From Onchidella celtica (taxonomy: Eukaryota > Mollusca > Gastropoda > Systellommatophora > Onchidiidae): DNA of 64,000 nt. A model generated the notes under the pieces. The model saw nothing but the letters and a program-made list of their open reading frames with translations, made no database searches and was not told the DNA's origin. This document shows positions 1 through 13,046 of this stretch, one piece after another. The DNA is taken from the NCBI GenBank assembly GCA_963931925.1, contig OZ007570.1, forward strand, positions 70,742,046-70,806,045, written 5' to 3'. The translations under genes were made by a program, and so were the position numbers. Within the stretch, counting starts at the first letter, position 1. Every line of letters begins with the position of its first letter.

Positions 1-3000
1 ACAATTGGAGAGGGGGGGGGGGCACGGTATCTGATACAGCAAATTAGGGGTTTCGAAAGGAGCGAGGAATGTGACTGGGATTGTGCAAGGATAGAGTAAT
101 CGCAGGGAATAAAGGAATGAAGGAATGACCGAACGAAATGAAACTATTCCACTGTGTCCGTCGCCTGCTAGACGTGTGGCATTGACGAAACAAGCTTTGT
201 AGAAATATTGCGTGTAGGCTAAGTCTAGGCCGTGTCTGCGTGTAAATTGTGAATAGGCCTATTAATTAAATGCTGTCCTTCATTGTGTGGAATGGAGAAA
301 AAGCAAGTAAAGAGTATTTGTATGTACATGAATGGTGACATAATCAAATTGCAATATTATTGTGTGGTGTTAGTAGAAAGTAGAATTGAATCGACAGATG
401 ACGAACCGAAAGGCACTCGGTTGATTCGAGCGGACTAGTTGATCTTATGAAGAAATCGGTACGCATGTGTGAGAATGGATGAAAAAAAAATATTCTAAGG
501 AAGGAGGGATATCAAAATGGATAGATGATACCCAGTTTTTGCATTTTGAACCTAATATTATTGCGATACATCGCCTATCGGTATCCACTCAATTGCTACA
601 TCATCGCATATCCGCCATGTTCGGGCTATTGTTTTGGCCCTTGGGCCTCCTCGTTTGCCATCCCAGGATCTCCCAAACTGACAGGGCACATTTCATGAAA
701 TGCTGTCCGCCCGTGTCAAGTACCCATGGGCCTGTTTTGGCCATATTTGGGTGGAAACTCTGCCTTCGGCGCATTTCATGAAACCGGCCACAGGGCTCTT
801 GAGTTTACACAGTGTCTGGAATAATGACCAGTTAAAGATACGTGTTCTTTTAAACTGCGTTATCCTACTAAAAAGAAAAAAAGCCAGATTTTTCCGATAG
901 CCACTAAAGAATGATTACAAAAGCTAGCAGTGCTAGCTGGAAAGTGAACACAATTCATAATTTTCTATATATTAATTATTGTCTTTGTGAAATGCTCCAT
1001 TGTTAAAGACTTCATTGAATTTGAGTATTCAAAATGCACTAGCTGTACCGTCTATTTTTATTTATATACTAGTAGTGGTTTCAAAACTCGTGGAACTCGA
1101 ATATGTCCTCAATGGCTTGACCAGCATATCCCAAATTCTGCAGTATCATTACAACAAAATCACAGAATTATACATTTGTAGACAATGCGTTGTGGTGAAT
1201 GAGTGATAGGCACATTATTCAGGCTTCACAGTGTAAAATTTGGAATGGTCTGCTCCAGTGGTTGATAGTATTCGAGTTAACTTCGCTCCATGCATAACTT
1301 TTTGCAGGCAATATAATATATTACCATGAAGTGATTTAATGGATTTTGTAGTATATGTGCTGTCTTTCGGAAACGATGGCAAAATGTAGAACTGAGACAT
1401 TGCATCCTATTTTATCAGAAACATAATAATGAATCACCGAAATGCAGACTTACAAATGAAGAACAAATATTGGGCTCATTCGCGGTGATTCTTTCATCAA
1501 ATTATTATAATTAAACTGTTTTCTGCGTTGTCTTTGCCTCTGTTTTATAGATTACTTGGTTAGAACATAATGCTGAACTGATACCTTTCTTGAATGTCTG
1601 CCATTGTTTTCAAATGTAGTTTTCTGACGAAAATCAACGGGACTTTATGATTCCTGTTGCAAAAAAAATTTAGCCAATCGAGTTACTCAGAGATTTACTC
1701 GTTATTGTTGGCTATAACAAATTACATCATTCAAGAACTATTTTCCCAGTACTTGACGAGAGTTGTCAATTACATTAGTTTTTGTTCAGAGGTGAGCTGT
1801 CATAACTGACCTCTCTCGAAAACGTACTGGTCGGTAATATCTTATCAATGAACACACATGAACAGACTAATTCAGACCCACAAACAAGTAGTTCTATTGT
1901 AACGTAAGGACAGTTTTAGTCACAGAAAAAAGAGTTTTTTAGATCCCCGGATATGCACCCCTACTCCTCCTTCACCCTCCACCCCCACCCCCACACATAC
2001 GATTTTTGCGGGGAGGAAAGGGGGGGGGGGAGCGGAGTTTGTAAAGTGTTGATTTTTACCAACACATTTGCACCTCATTTGCTCCTTCTTTATCGTTTGT
2101 CAGGGCCTTTCTTGATAATTGTGATGTGGGGTTATTATGTATCTAATTTCCTTCTTTCGATGCAGAATTCCCAGGGAGCTTTGCGGGAACCAGCAATTGA
2201 GGAAAATCATTATTGGTGGCGCTGAGAACAGCAACGTTTCATGGTGTTGAGAAATCCAAATGTCAACATGGATGTTCTTTTTTTATAGACTAAATGAGGC
2301 ACCCGTCATTGTCAGAATAATCTAATTTTCCCATAGATCTTATGTACACACTGGTGACTCGTTTATAATCAGGGAAATTTCATGGAATCGAACGATTGTC
2401 TGGTACAATCACCCATGCGCTGGGCTTATCAAAATTAGCAAAACGTCATTCTATTTCACCATCACATCTTGAAACGAATGAATGAAACTTGAATCAAGGC
2501 AATTGCTCATTGCCACAACGGAGATTGGGTCAGATTAGAACACACTTAAGACAATTAATTTCTTTAACTGTAGCTTTGACCTTACAAAAAGCTATAGTGA
2601 GATAAAGGTCTTGATTTCCTGCATTTTTCTTGACACTCTAGTTTAAAAAGCAATTCTGACGGGCACGAGAAGAGGTGGAGAGCGTTCGACACTCTAACGA
2701 GTTCGGTCAGGTAATTCTCAGTAAATAATATTATCTACACTCCTCATCCAGACAAACTCGGTATGTCCTTTATGATAATGTTGTTTTGTTGTTGTTTTTT
2801 TTGTATACAAATGAACAATTTTACCATCTTTATTCTATGCCTTGCTTACACACTAGTCGGGCTACCAGGCCTTGTACTAGATAGAGGTTCATAATGTATT
2901 ACGAGTTTAATTCGGATTTACCGAAACCTGCCCGGGTCTCAGGACCAGTGGATTTTTTATAAACTAATCAGACTGCCACATTTACATCTAACACTGGAGC

Positions 3001-3640
3001 TTGTGGATTTCAGTAACTCTTAGACAGCGCGGGCTCTGAGTGGGTCATTTAGAGAACACGCAGATTTGAATGTTTTATGCAGCAAAGGGAAAGGGGAAAG
3101 GTAAAAATGTTAGAGAAAAACGTGGTGTGAAAAACGCTAGGGCTCAACTCGGAAAAGCGTCTCCGATGAGCGTAGTACAAACATGAACTCACAATTTTAT
3201 CCGTTCAGAATAAACTACAACCACAGTTTAGAGGAATTTAAGTGCAACCCGCCCGCATTTTCCTAGGTTTTATTGCAAATCCCTGAGTTCCCGGCGTCAG
3301 TTTTCCAACTCGGTGATCACTAATACCTTATAATTACATTTCAGGACTCTCTAATGCAAATGGCACCAGTTACTGACCAAACCGGAAACAGTATAACCTT
3401 CAAAATGTTAAACGATGTTACAACTAATATTCAGATCGTAACACGACCGTTGATGATTACAGATACTAAGGCGTCTATTCCCCTCCCCTAAAAAAAAAAA
3501 AAGTTTTTTTTTTCGATCGATTTCATGTTCGCTTGCTGTCCTTCTCTGGCTTCTCAATGTTGTTATTTACCGTTCAAGAACGTTCAATTCGGTGTATTTT
3601 TCCCTAAAGAAACAGCATTCTTCTCATACCCATGGAAGAT
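1..3640. other. Non-coding flank, no gene recognised
   Basis: No reading frame here exceeds about 100 codons or resembles a known protein. The sequence is AT-rich with scattered homopolymers, including G runs near 10-22 and 2020-2030. Around 610-785 a short motif containing catttcatgaaa occurs twice about 90 bp apart. I see no TIRs, LTRs or exon signals that I can defend. Confidence 0.6.
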
Positions 3641-3648
3641 TGTATTTT

Positions 3649-3650
<2 letters not shown>

Positions 3651-3679
<29 letters not shown>

Positions 3680-3727
3680 GAATGAGGGGGAGAAAGAGAG
3701 AGAAAATGAGAGAGAGAGAGGGGAGGG
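3651..3727. repeat. (GA)n microsatellite
   Basis: An interrupted GAGAGA tract directly followed by a G-rich stretch. The apparent reading frames across it (Ser/Leu-rich on the minus strand) are translations of the repeat and not a gene. Confidence 0.9.
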
Positions 3728-4305
3728 GGGGAGGTGGTGCACGGGTACACGGATAGATATGGAGGGTGGAGCAGGTTTCTCGAGGGCGGCGCCGAGAACG
3801 TCAGCCTTTATTAACAATAACATACACACTAGCTGATGGATCCGGCGTTCTCTGGATAAACCTGTTACTGGATTATGATCATTAAAAATAATAACTACGA
3901 ATTTACTCCAAATCTTCAGAAGGGTCTCCGTTTCTCTGGGGTCGTTTGCGGTTTTTTTTTTTACTTGTTTTTCAGTCAAGTATTGCTACATGAACTCCCA
4001 TTAGTGAAGCCTGCACACGTCTGTAACTCTTATTTAAAATATACCCAGATTTGGACGTCAAGTGCAATGCTTTTAATAACTAAAAACAAAAAAGTTGGGG
4101 GGTGGGGGAGGGAGGGGGGGGGGCGACAGATATAAATGCGGCGTAGAAAAGGTAGGGCTCAGCTTGGAACATTATCCTCATGGAGCATGGCACAACTATA
4201 TACACGCATTCTTATTCTGCTGTCCCAAACTACATTCCGTCGGTTGGCTGTTGGAAATACATTAAATACATCATTAAATCTCTCTTTCTACTATTTCTAC
4301 TATTT

Positions 4306-4306
4306 A

Positions 4307-4340
<34 letters not shown>

Positions 4341-4346
4341 CATGTC
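4306..4346. repeat. (TC)n microsatellite
   Basis: Nearly pure CT dinucleotide repeat lying just before the GAGA-rich minisatellite that starts around 4435. Confidence 0.9.
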
Positions 4347-4434
4347 CCCTTCCCTTCTCTCTCTATCTGACTGTCTCTCCATCTATCTTTGTCTATGTTA
4401 TGTCCTTGCTCACTGCCCCCCCCCCCTGCCGCTC

Positions 4435-4932
4435 TCTTTTTCTCTTTGAGAGAGGTGCACTCCAGTTCTTTGAGAGAGGGCTGCATTTTGTTTCTTTGAG
4501 AGAGAGAGAGAGAGTTGCATTTTGATTCTTTGAGAGAAATGCAACTTGAAAGAGGTGCACTCCAGTTCTTTAACAGAGGGCTGCATTTTGGTTCTTTGAG
4601 ACAGATGCAATTTGAAAGAGGTGCACTGCAGTCGTTTGAGAGAGAGCTGCATTTTGTTTCTTTGAGAGAGATGCAACTTGAAAGAGGTGCACTCTTCTTT
4701 GAGAGAAACCTGCATTTTGGTTCTTTGAGAGAAATGAAAAATGAAAGAGATGCACCCCAGTCCTTTGAGAGAGAGAGCTGCATTTTGCTTCTTTGAGAGA
4801 GATCCAACTTGAAAGAGGTGCACTCTGATTCTTGTATAAATCTGCATTCTGGGTCTATGAGCGAAACTGCACTCAGGGATTTTGAGGGACAACTGCACAC
4901 TGGATTTTTTAGTTAGAAGTTCACTCTTGTTA

Positions 4933-4976
<44 letters not shown>

Positions 4977-5370
4977 GGGGGGGGTGTGTGTGAGCGCTGC
5001 ACTTTGGTCCTTTATTAAGGGAGATGCAATCTGGTCTTTGAGAGAGCTGCCCCCTGAAAGAGCTGCAACTTGTACTTTGAGAATGTGGCGCCCTGGTTCT
5101 GAGAGAGAGAGAGAAGGGGGGGGGGGAGAGCAGGAGATGTGTACGTTTGCCCTTGAGCTGGCTGCAGTTCGGTTCCTTGGGTAATTTTCATTTTTGTTCT
5201 TTGAGAGTTACTTGTTTGTTCTTTGAGAGAGTTCCACATAGGGTCTTTGAGAGCTGTGCATTTGGTTCTGTGAGAGAGTTCCAGCAGAGTTCTTTGAGAG
5301 AGAGTGGCAGTTTAGTGAACTGAGAGAGCTGCACTGTGTTTCTTTGAGAGATCTACTTTCACACCAGTAA
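4435..5370. repeat. Diverged GAGA-rich minisatellite
   Basis: About 0.9 kb of degenerate tandem repeats built on the words 'ctttgagagaga', 'tgcaacttgaaagagg', 'tgcactccagttc' and 'gctgcattttg'. The best preserved units (4435-4860) alternate in a higher-order pattern of roughly 60 bp. Later units decay and include a pure (GA)n run at 4940-4975. Both strands stay open over long distances because the units are often multiples of three: the plus strand gives repeats of the type SLREMQLERGALQ and the minus strand a 198-codon frame. There is no start context, domain or splice signal to support a protein, so I treat it as a satellite. Confidence 0.8.
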
Positions 5371-6639
5371 GGTTTGTGTGCAACGTCAATTAAAGGCTCC
5401 TGCGATCGGCGTCTTCCTCTAACAGGTTTTGAAAGTGCTCATTGCACCATGCATTGTCCTCTGCTCAGAGGAAACGTTGAAAATAACAAACTGGAAATGC
5501 ACAGTGACTTATGTGTTACATACTGGAAAGCATTGGATTCAAAATTTCACATAGTGGGGCGCCTTACTTTGTCTGGTCACTGATTGATATGAGACTTACG
5601 ATATTTATAGCTATTAAAGTGTGGGTGGGGCGAAGATTCGCATGATTAATTACAGATTGATCAATTAATTCCAAACATTTATCAAAATAATATTTACCAT
5701 TTCCTTATTTGATCACATTTGATCCGCCCATATTCACCGGTCTTGTCTTTCTTCCTTCAAAGTCGGCGTCCACTCCATTGAGCGGCAACTTCAAAGACCG
5801 TAAACTCGCCGCCCCCCACCCCCTTCCGTTGATCTATCCATTCAAGTTTACCCTACCATCGGCGATTACATTAATGACAATAATTATCTCTGACTTCGGA
5901 CGCCAAATATGCACCGGTTGAGATCTGGGCTATTTCAAAGTGACCACGTTTTATTCGTCCCCAGACTCAATGATTTAGTGGCACATAACTATAATTATAT
6001 AAAGTATTTTTTAAAAAGTCATTTCGAACTTAGTAAAACCTAATTACTCTGTGTGCCTCAATGTGTGCATGAGTGTGTGAATTTTGTACACAACGACCTA
6101 TTCCCTCATATCTCTAAATCTTTAAAATAATTATGAATTACAGGGTATGGTACATGACTGCCCTTCTTCAGTCTCGTTATTTCTTAACATGATACAATCA
6201 TGCATTACTACTAAATAATGATTTTTACATTGAGGGTACATTTGTCGACTTTCACTTTTTTTCTTCTTTTTCAGCGCCGATAATTGATACATGTGATAGC
6301 CACGCTATTAAACGTTTACTAAACGTTCACTATTAAACTTTACTAAACTAAACGTTTAGCGAGGTTCAAGGGCCAACAATTGGCCGTGGCCAGCGATGCA
6401 TAATCTCGCAATCGATTTTAGCGAGGTTCAAGCGCCGTCATTTGGCCAGCTGAACCTTAAGCAGGTTACAACACGGAATTACATCATCGCTTTTCTCCAC
6501 TACTAAGCAGAATTTTTTCGTTTTTTCAAGTGCATCCGATGCGTCTCGTGCTATAGATTCCATTTTTTTTTAAAGTGAATTTGCACAAAAATGGACTTAA
6601 GCAGGTTCGAACAGCCAACCGACGATTCTTTTTGAAGGA
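5371..6639. other. Non-coding spacer with a short internal repeat
   Basis: AT-rich spacer without a gene. A 29-bp motif beginning tagcgaggttcaag and ending ttggcc occurs at about 6356 and again at about 6418, some 62 bp apart. Just upstream (6305-6360) there are overlapping copies of the word taaacgttt. Confidence 0.5.
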
Positions 6640-6852
6640 ATTTCAGTGAAGTCGGTATTTTCCTTGGTTTTTGTGGTTATCTCGAAATTCTTCTTCTTCT
6701 CCTACGTTTTGGAACTCGTTTTTCTTAATAATCCTCAGTTTTATACATTGATATCACTGAAGTACAGACTTGTAACAGTAAACAGTGTAAGTGAAGTTAT
6801 TATTTATGCAGCCGTCGACACAAATTTTAGAAAAGAATTTCCAAACTATTGA
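6640..6852 (+). pseudogene. 3' relic of a chemosensory-type GPCR (TM6-TM7)
   Basis: About 70 codons in one open frame ending in TGA at 6850-6852 that line up with the C-terminal end of the intact receptor at 16468-17487. The relic's KSVFSLVFVVISKF occupies the place of KTLFSVCVLYVICN (TM6). Its VNSVSEVIIYAAVDTNFR matches LNSTGDFVIYVVVNKNFR (TM7 and the start of helix 8). The stop falls a few codons after this motif, about ten codons short of where the paralogues stop. There is no ATG: the frame begins at a GTG. TM1-TM5 are not found in the preceding kilobase. The piece is therefore a truncated duplicate or the remains of a decayed gene. An unseen upstream exon is unlikely, because the intact relatives code the whole receptor in one exon. 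Confidence 0.75.
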
Positions 6853-9682
6853 AGTGAGAAATAAAATAGCTTGACATCATGTTTACAGGTCAGTGAGCTT
6901 GTAATTTGGGATGGGGGTTTGCGGGGGGGGGGGGTGTCAGAGCTTAATTAGAGTTACCAGGTCGAATAAATCATGGCGCCTTTTATATTCATGAAAGCTT
7001 TGGTTAAGAGGAGACAGTTTTCGGTGGTTGCCGTACACTGAACAATGCAAACTGTACCTGTGAATGAAATGCTAAATTGCTCCCGGCTTCACGCTCTAGG
7101 ACAGGCATGTTTCCAGAACTAAAGTACAAACAGAAACATACAGGACGTAAGCACCTAATAACACTTACAATTAAATAGTAATACCCCTAGATAACACTCA
7201 GATTTATTATGTCATTCTAAGATCCTGCCATTCTAATGTGGATTGACCAGGTCGCCATTGCCACAACCTTTGCTTGAGACACGAAATAATAATGATGCAA
7301 AGATTATAATTATGACGAGACATTAGGTTGCTGTAATGTCATCTGAATTTTGAAATACTTTCTTGCGAGACGCTGACATAATTACCGTATACTCTGTTCA
7401 CTATCTGTGGTTCTGTCATCGGTTCCAAAGTTCGATTTGAAGATAAGTAGATTTTGGCATACCTTTCGCAGACATGGTTATCAAGCATAATGTCTAATAG
7501 AAATGGTTATGAGAGGTCCAGGTCCATCGCTGCGATATAGTTATCCTAGTAGAAATAGTGTCCACTGCAAAGTGATAACACCCCAACAGCCCCGTTTTCA
7601 GATGTGTAAGTGAAAAACCTGCATCCTAGCTTGTTTTGATTACAGGCACAGAGTCATTTTTAACATTAAAAAAAAACGACAAACATGTTTTGTTTTGCTT
7701 TGGTACCGTCCATTTAACCAAAGAGAAAGTGATTAATTGAATACAAACTCAATGTGTGGGAGATAATGTGTTGCAGAGCAACAACGGACTATGAGCTCTT
7801 AAGAAAACATCGTCGTCCATCACGATTTATTTTGCAAAGAGCTTTAGGTGTAAAATACAAGCAGAAAAATGTTCCTTAAGCGGAGAACATTTAAAGCCAC
7901 ATTTTGTTCAAAATTTCACCTCGAGGTGTCTGTCAAACTATAATTGCAGAAAGCTGCGTTAATTAAAATCAACCGTTCTCCGGACAAATATGTTGTATCT
8001 TTTCGGCGAATTTGAGTTGACTAACTCGATGCGTCGTGCGTCGACGGAAGTAGCAAAATATAAGGGCAGTTAATTGCGAGATTACACGAAATTCTTCACT
8101 ATCTTGTAAATACTCAGTATACATTAAAAAGAAACATCTTTTTATTGTTTTTTTTTTTTTTAATCTACTGGGTCATCTGCTTGAGTCATTAGGTGACCAC
8201 CGAATGCTTTCATTGAGGATGATAATATAATTACTGAATGTCATGGCCAGCCGCTGGTGGAGTAGGCAAACCTTACCATTTTAAACCTTGCCAGTTTCAA
8301 ACAAAATGATATTTCCTTTATCCATTAATCTAATGAAATCATTCCAAAGAGGAGATGCGACTCATGATAGGAGCATTTTTAGCAGCAGACCATCAAGGGC
8401 ACGAAGACAAGCAGAATGTCACATCTGGTGCACATAATGGGAAATACTATAGAAATACAAGAAGTCTTTGCCTAATGCGTTCCTAGAGCAACTTGTATGT
8501 TACATGAAAATACCAAAACTTGGGAATCTCCACGCACAACAACGACATGCACTTCCGTTCTAACTGATCACTCTCAGCTGATAAGAAAATCTGTAACCAG
8601 CGAAACGTCAAGTCATGAGGAAATAGCTATAAGGGACAGTCTGACATCCTATTGTTTGTCATCAGTTCCAGATGTATTTTAGTGGGATGATATGTGGTAA
8701 AGTGAATTAGATCTGCCAGACATCCCAGACGATTGTGCAGCCAACAAAGGAAAAAATATGAAAAACTCTGAGCATCGAAAACTAAAGCCAGGAAATGGTT
8801 GATAACAGTACTTTAATATATCAAATTGATTTCAAGCCTGACTTTATTTGGAATGTCTTCCCAAACTTCCGAAAGACGTCATTTTCATGGGTTCTAGTTC
8901 AAATATTGTCCTCGTTGGATATAAGGCAGAAATGCGCCCCCTAATAATTTGCACGACTATTGCATACTTCATTTTTTTTTTAATGAATTCATATGAACTC
9001 TGCGTGGGGTTCTCGACGTACATTTTGCAGCTACTTCCTCTTATGTAGTTCAAAGACCTGACCACCATGAAACAATACAAAATGGCAAAACATCGGTGTC
9101 TGAATAGAAAACAAAACTCGACACGCTTAACTCTAGAATGTTTCTGAGTTTTACCAGATTCACTGAGGGAAATGTAGGACATTTATTGCCAAATTTGCCA
9201 AATACACAGCGAGTAGTGTTGACATGGCTGAGAGTGAATATTCAAAGCATGCCACGAACATATTACTGACAGTTTCGCCGTAGACATAACTGACCAGCTA
9301 AAAACAATGCTAACTCTAATTCATGAATTAGCTAAATGTAAAAAGACATATTTCAACTTTGTGTGATTATGCCAGCTTAGGCAACTGATGGTCTTCAGTT
9401 TGCCCAGGAGAAAACTCCGTGCTTACAAGACCTGATGTGCTGATGCTGTAATCCGATGGGTTTGCCTATTTGTGGTGATATCCCATAGTGAAAGATCCGT
9501 CAGCACAAGATGTAGCCATTCCAGCATCTGTGAGTGCACTGGTCCACCCTTCGTTGCTCAGCAAGTTTCCGAGGTATGCAATCATCTCTGTATGAGGAAC
9601 TCGTGCATAGATCTCCTCACATTTGGCTAGGCCATTACCATTACATGCTAGCGCATAAAATGGCCGTTCAAGACGTGACCTG
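6853..9682. other. Non-coding spacer, no gene recognised
   Basis: AT-rich DNA with a 12-bp G run near 6920. Small frames near 8500 and 8850-9180 show no motif, no codon periodicity that I can detect by eye and no splice signals. Nothing else can be supported. Confidence 0.55.
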
Positions 9683-10834
9683 TGTCACGAGCAGGTGGGC
9701 TGGGATCAGTAGTTACGGGGAAGGGGGTCGAGTAAAGTTAACCCACGGCCCACGGGTAATGAAAAGCGTGCATGTTGTGAGTGGGGGGGGGGGTCTGCAT
9801 GAGGCGAGAGCGCTGTACTACTATCACTGCAAGTTAGAAGGTCCCAGGGGACGGACGTGAGTGAGAACAGTCGGGAGATTGTGACAGTGTTTCCAGTGAT
9901 GACTGGTAGGTGGAACGATGATTGATAATTATGATTGATGTATTATATTCGTCTACGACCATGATGTAAATAAGTATATGTGAGGAATGTGGAAGTCCTT
10001 GATACTGTATATAGCAATGTGCGCCATGAGGGATAGATGGAAGTTAGCTTCATGGATTTGTAGCGAGAGTGAGTAGGGTGTAATACGGTGGAGGTGTTAC
10101 CGTAAGATGTTTGGTGAGTGAAATGTGAACTATTGTGTGTACGCTTCATGAGTTGTAATGAGGGGTGAAGTGATTAGAAATGGTATGGTATTATACCAAT
10201 GTAATGTTATTTTTGTAGGTGCCGAGGTCGGGCCGAAGAGCCGCCTACGGTGAGCACAGGGGATAGGCCAGCATAGGGCCGAAGGCCACACATAGGCCAG
10301 GAGTGAAGCTGTCGGTGTAGGACAGTCGCAGCACATGAGTCGTGGCAGTCTGGCCACAGACAGGGATGTATATGTGATCGTGAATGTGCTATTAAGATGT
10401 ACTACTGTGACATGGATGTATTACTGTGCGAATGAGATATTCATGTGAATTGAAGTATTAACGTGTTATGGCCACGTGAGGTGTATAGGAGGCTAAAGTG
10501 TATTGCCATAGGGAGGCGCTATTGAGAGACTGTGGTGTGAAAGAATACTAGTGTGTCATTAAGACCCTGAGTGGAGAGGCTGAGGCCGAGGTGTCTTTAG
10601 AAGTAATTACCGGGTTGTGGACCCGAGGAAGTGTGCTTACGGAAGAAGGCCGTGGACGGCAGTTAACTTGAAGAATATAATGTATGTATGTAATTGCACT
10701 GTTATCCTTGTCTTTATATTTACGTTTAATAAATGTGTGAGTCTGATGGGTTGTTCTGTTAAGTGTTATACTTGTTCGTTCGTGATTGTTGTCCTGTTAT
10801 AACCATCGCATCTCGCAGTCTGGGATTTGTGACA
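9683..10834 (+). mobile_element. Solo LTR, family A (TGTCAC...TGACA)
   Basis: Starts TGTCACGAGC and ends TTTGTGACA. It is alignable over most of its length with the copies at 30087-31165 (same strand) and 18289-19084 (opposite strand). Shared landmarks are the CCAGTGATGACTGGTAGG segment, the block containing ATGATGTAAATAAGT, and an AATAAATGTGTGAG polyadenylation-like signal about 110 bp from the end, which sets the sense strand as plus. The 5-bp flanks (acctg and accat) match only partly, so the copy is probably old. There is no internal region beside it. Confidence 0.75.
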
Positions 10835-11811
10835 ACCATGTGTTTGTGTACTGGGTCACAATGCTAAGAATGCTTAAACATGGCTGTTGAGCGGGCTTCT
10901 CCAAAAGGAAGAGAACAAGACTGATGTTCAGATTTGATGCCTCTGGAGGCAGCTGAATTTAGGCATAGTTTGGGGGGTGGGGGGGGGGGGGACCATGAGA
11001 ATCCATCTTTGTAATTGATAGATCGGTACTCGTGCGATCTTTCAAACTTTTTCAGCCAAGTGAACTCTGCATTGCCGGTTTGAAGATCGAAATTAAAAAA
11101 AAACACACACACACAGAAAAACTGTGGGGTCACAGCGAGGCTGTAGTCAAAGTCAAGAAGTTCGGTGCACATGGCTGTGTAGAATTTAGAATCCCAATAA
11201 CTTGTGAGCAAAGTGTCACGTATCTAGAAATGTCACCGGCGGAGGTCGGTATATTTTGCTGGAAGCTGGGGGAATTCTCCCTTTTTATTTGTTATCTGGC
11301 CCCGAATCTACAGTGTGACTGCCCTTCATCTTCAACGTCTTTCAGTCTGTGTTGTCATTATGGCAACTGATGTTCTACCGAAGGAGTCAGCAGCGGCTGT
11401 TGAGCTTGGATTGTGAACTAATCCACAAGACTGTAAAGATATTCTTAAACTGTACTGGGATAATGATTTTTTCATTTCAAGTTTCCTTTACCGTAAATTG
11501 AGAAAGTATTGTACAATATCGACTCTCTCGTGATGAAACCGAATAAGTGACCACATTTTCGAAAACAGTTTATTTTTTTTTTCTGTCGTAGTTTCTATAG
11601 GCCATGCCACATGTTGTGTTAACAGTACAATTGTGCAAATGGGGAAATTTGCAGAAACCGAAACCTCGCAAGTGCGTCATCCGTGAATTTCACCGTGATG
11701 AAATATCTCAGCTCTGGACCAGAAACTGGCTTCAACACAGCAGTTCTGTAGCACCCATGTCTGATGACGAGATTCTAACAAAACAATACGCTGGGTTTTG
11801 CCATCACCTAT
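10835..11811. other. Non-coding spacer
   Basis: Contains a run of about 14 G near 10977 and an (AC)n stretch near 11100. No gene is recognised. Small frames at 10864-11370 on both strands lack any motif. Confidence 0.5.
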
Positions 11812-11836
11812 CAGTGGTTCTCAAGCTTTTTCAGGC
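11812..11836 (+). repeat. hAT-type terminal motif, isolated
   Basis: The segment beginning CAGTGGTTCTCAAGCTTTTT closely resembles the terminal inverted repeat of hAT (Charlie-like) DNA transposons. I could not find the matching inverted end in the following kilobase, so at most this is one end of a decayed or interrupted copy. Confidence 0.4.
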
Positions 11837-12028
11837 ATCGCCCTCTTAGGCCCCAACTTTTCTGTCATATTCCCCTCCTTCCAAGAACAGCCATGCAATC
11901 ATAATTATATGTATCCACACTGGATGCAAGTTACGATGTTAGCTTTTTCACAGCTCATTTGCTGACAACTGGCATTTTGATTATTCAATTCAAAGAAAAA
12001 GAGAAAGTATTCTTCACAGATACACCAA

Positions 12029-12387
12029 CAATTCGTCATGGTGCTAACCTTTTGGCCTAAGTCAGACTTAGGCCAAAACAGAATGTACCTGTTTTATCAT
12101 TGCCCTATCTATGGTGCATCTATTAATATAAAAATCATTCAAAAGTGCGAAGCCATTTTCCTGGAAATAACTGTCTGTTTCGTGTAATGGCCTAACTTAT
12201 TCATAGACGTAGGCCATTTTGGTTCTGGGGTAGTTTCAGCCAACGTGGATGATGGTCACTTTTTACCTAGAGTCATTTTGGCCTAAGTCTGACTGCATTG
12301 CAAAAGAATTTAAATACTTTTTCTTTCCGATTTTGTGAGAAGCGCAAAAAATGACTTACGCCAAAATGTCAGCACCATGACGAATTG
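12029..12387. mobile_element. MITE-like element with ~36-bp inverted ends
   Basis: The left end starts caattcgtcatggtgct and runs through 'ttttggcctaagtca' to about 12064. The right end (12352-12387) is its inverted complement with a few mismatches, giving a 359-bp unit with no coding capacity. At the left inner edge lies a perfect hairpin (13-bp arms 12050-12062 and 12066-12078, 3-base loop), and part of the same motif recurs near 12270. No clear target-site duplication was seen, so the superfamily is open. Confidence 0.7.
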
Positions 12388-12883
12388 GCCCTTTGTGCTT
12401 GTAAAACCCATGCGACAAGTTTTCAGGTTGATTTGTCTTAATATCGGTCTCTACCAATACCGAATGATCGAGGAATATGGACAGCTTATTCTTGACGAGA
12501 TTTGTTTTGTTGTTTTACCGCTTAGCAGACCATAATATGACAGCAGAATTGCACGCAATGACAATTGATTTGAAAATCTGAAGATCGTACCCTACTGTCA
12601 AGACATTGTGGTCATGTAATCACTCGTCAGATAAAAAATGTTTACACCTTAAATCATTCCTGTTTATGTTTTTTGCTTTCCCCAGATCCCTGCTTATTGA
12701 CACCCCCCCCCCCCGCCCCTTCCCCCCAACACTCTGTTCTTCATTTTCGCTCACATGGATCTCAGAAACATACACTGGTGAGTGACATGGCCCAGAACCA
12801 CTGGGCTACATTGTACCTCTCTCACATTTTAAGAGTGTGTAGCTTTAGGTTTAACTTAAGTGAGAGTGGACATGACCAAGAGA
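12388..12883. other. Non-coding spacer with C-rich tract
   Basis: Spacer between the MITE-like element and the GA repeat. It holds a C-rich stretch near 12700-12727 and nothing gene-like. Confidence 0.5.
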
Positions 12884-13046
12884 GACAGAGAGAGAGAGAG
12901 AGAGAGCATAGAGAGAAAGATACAGTGAGAAAACGAGAAATAATGGGATACATAGAGAGAAAGAGGATGGAAAGAGGAGAGAGGCAGACAGAGAAAGAGA
13001 CATAGAGAGAGATAGACAGAGAGAGACAAAGAAAGAGAGTGAGAGT
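12884..13046. repeat. (GA)-rich microsatellite
   Basis: Interrupted GAGAGA/GACAGAGA tract. The Ser/Leu-rich minus-strand frames over it are repeat translations. Confidence 0.9.

Noticed and set aside
4304-4900. 198-codon minus-strand frame
   Set aside because: It lies in the GAGA-rich tandem repeat. Frames stay open because of the unit composition, and there is no domain or start context.
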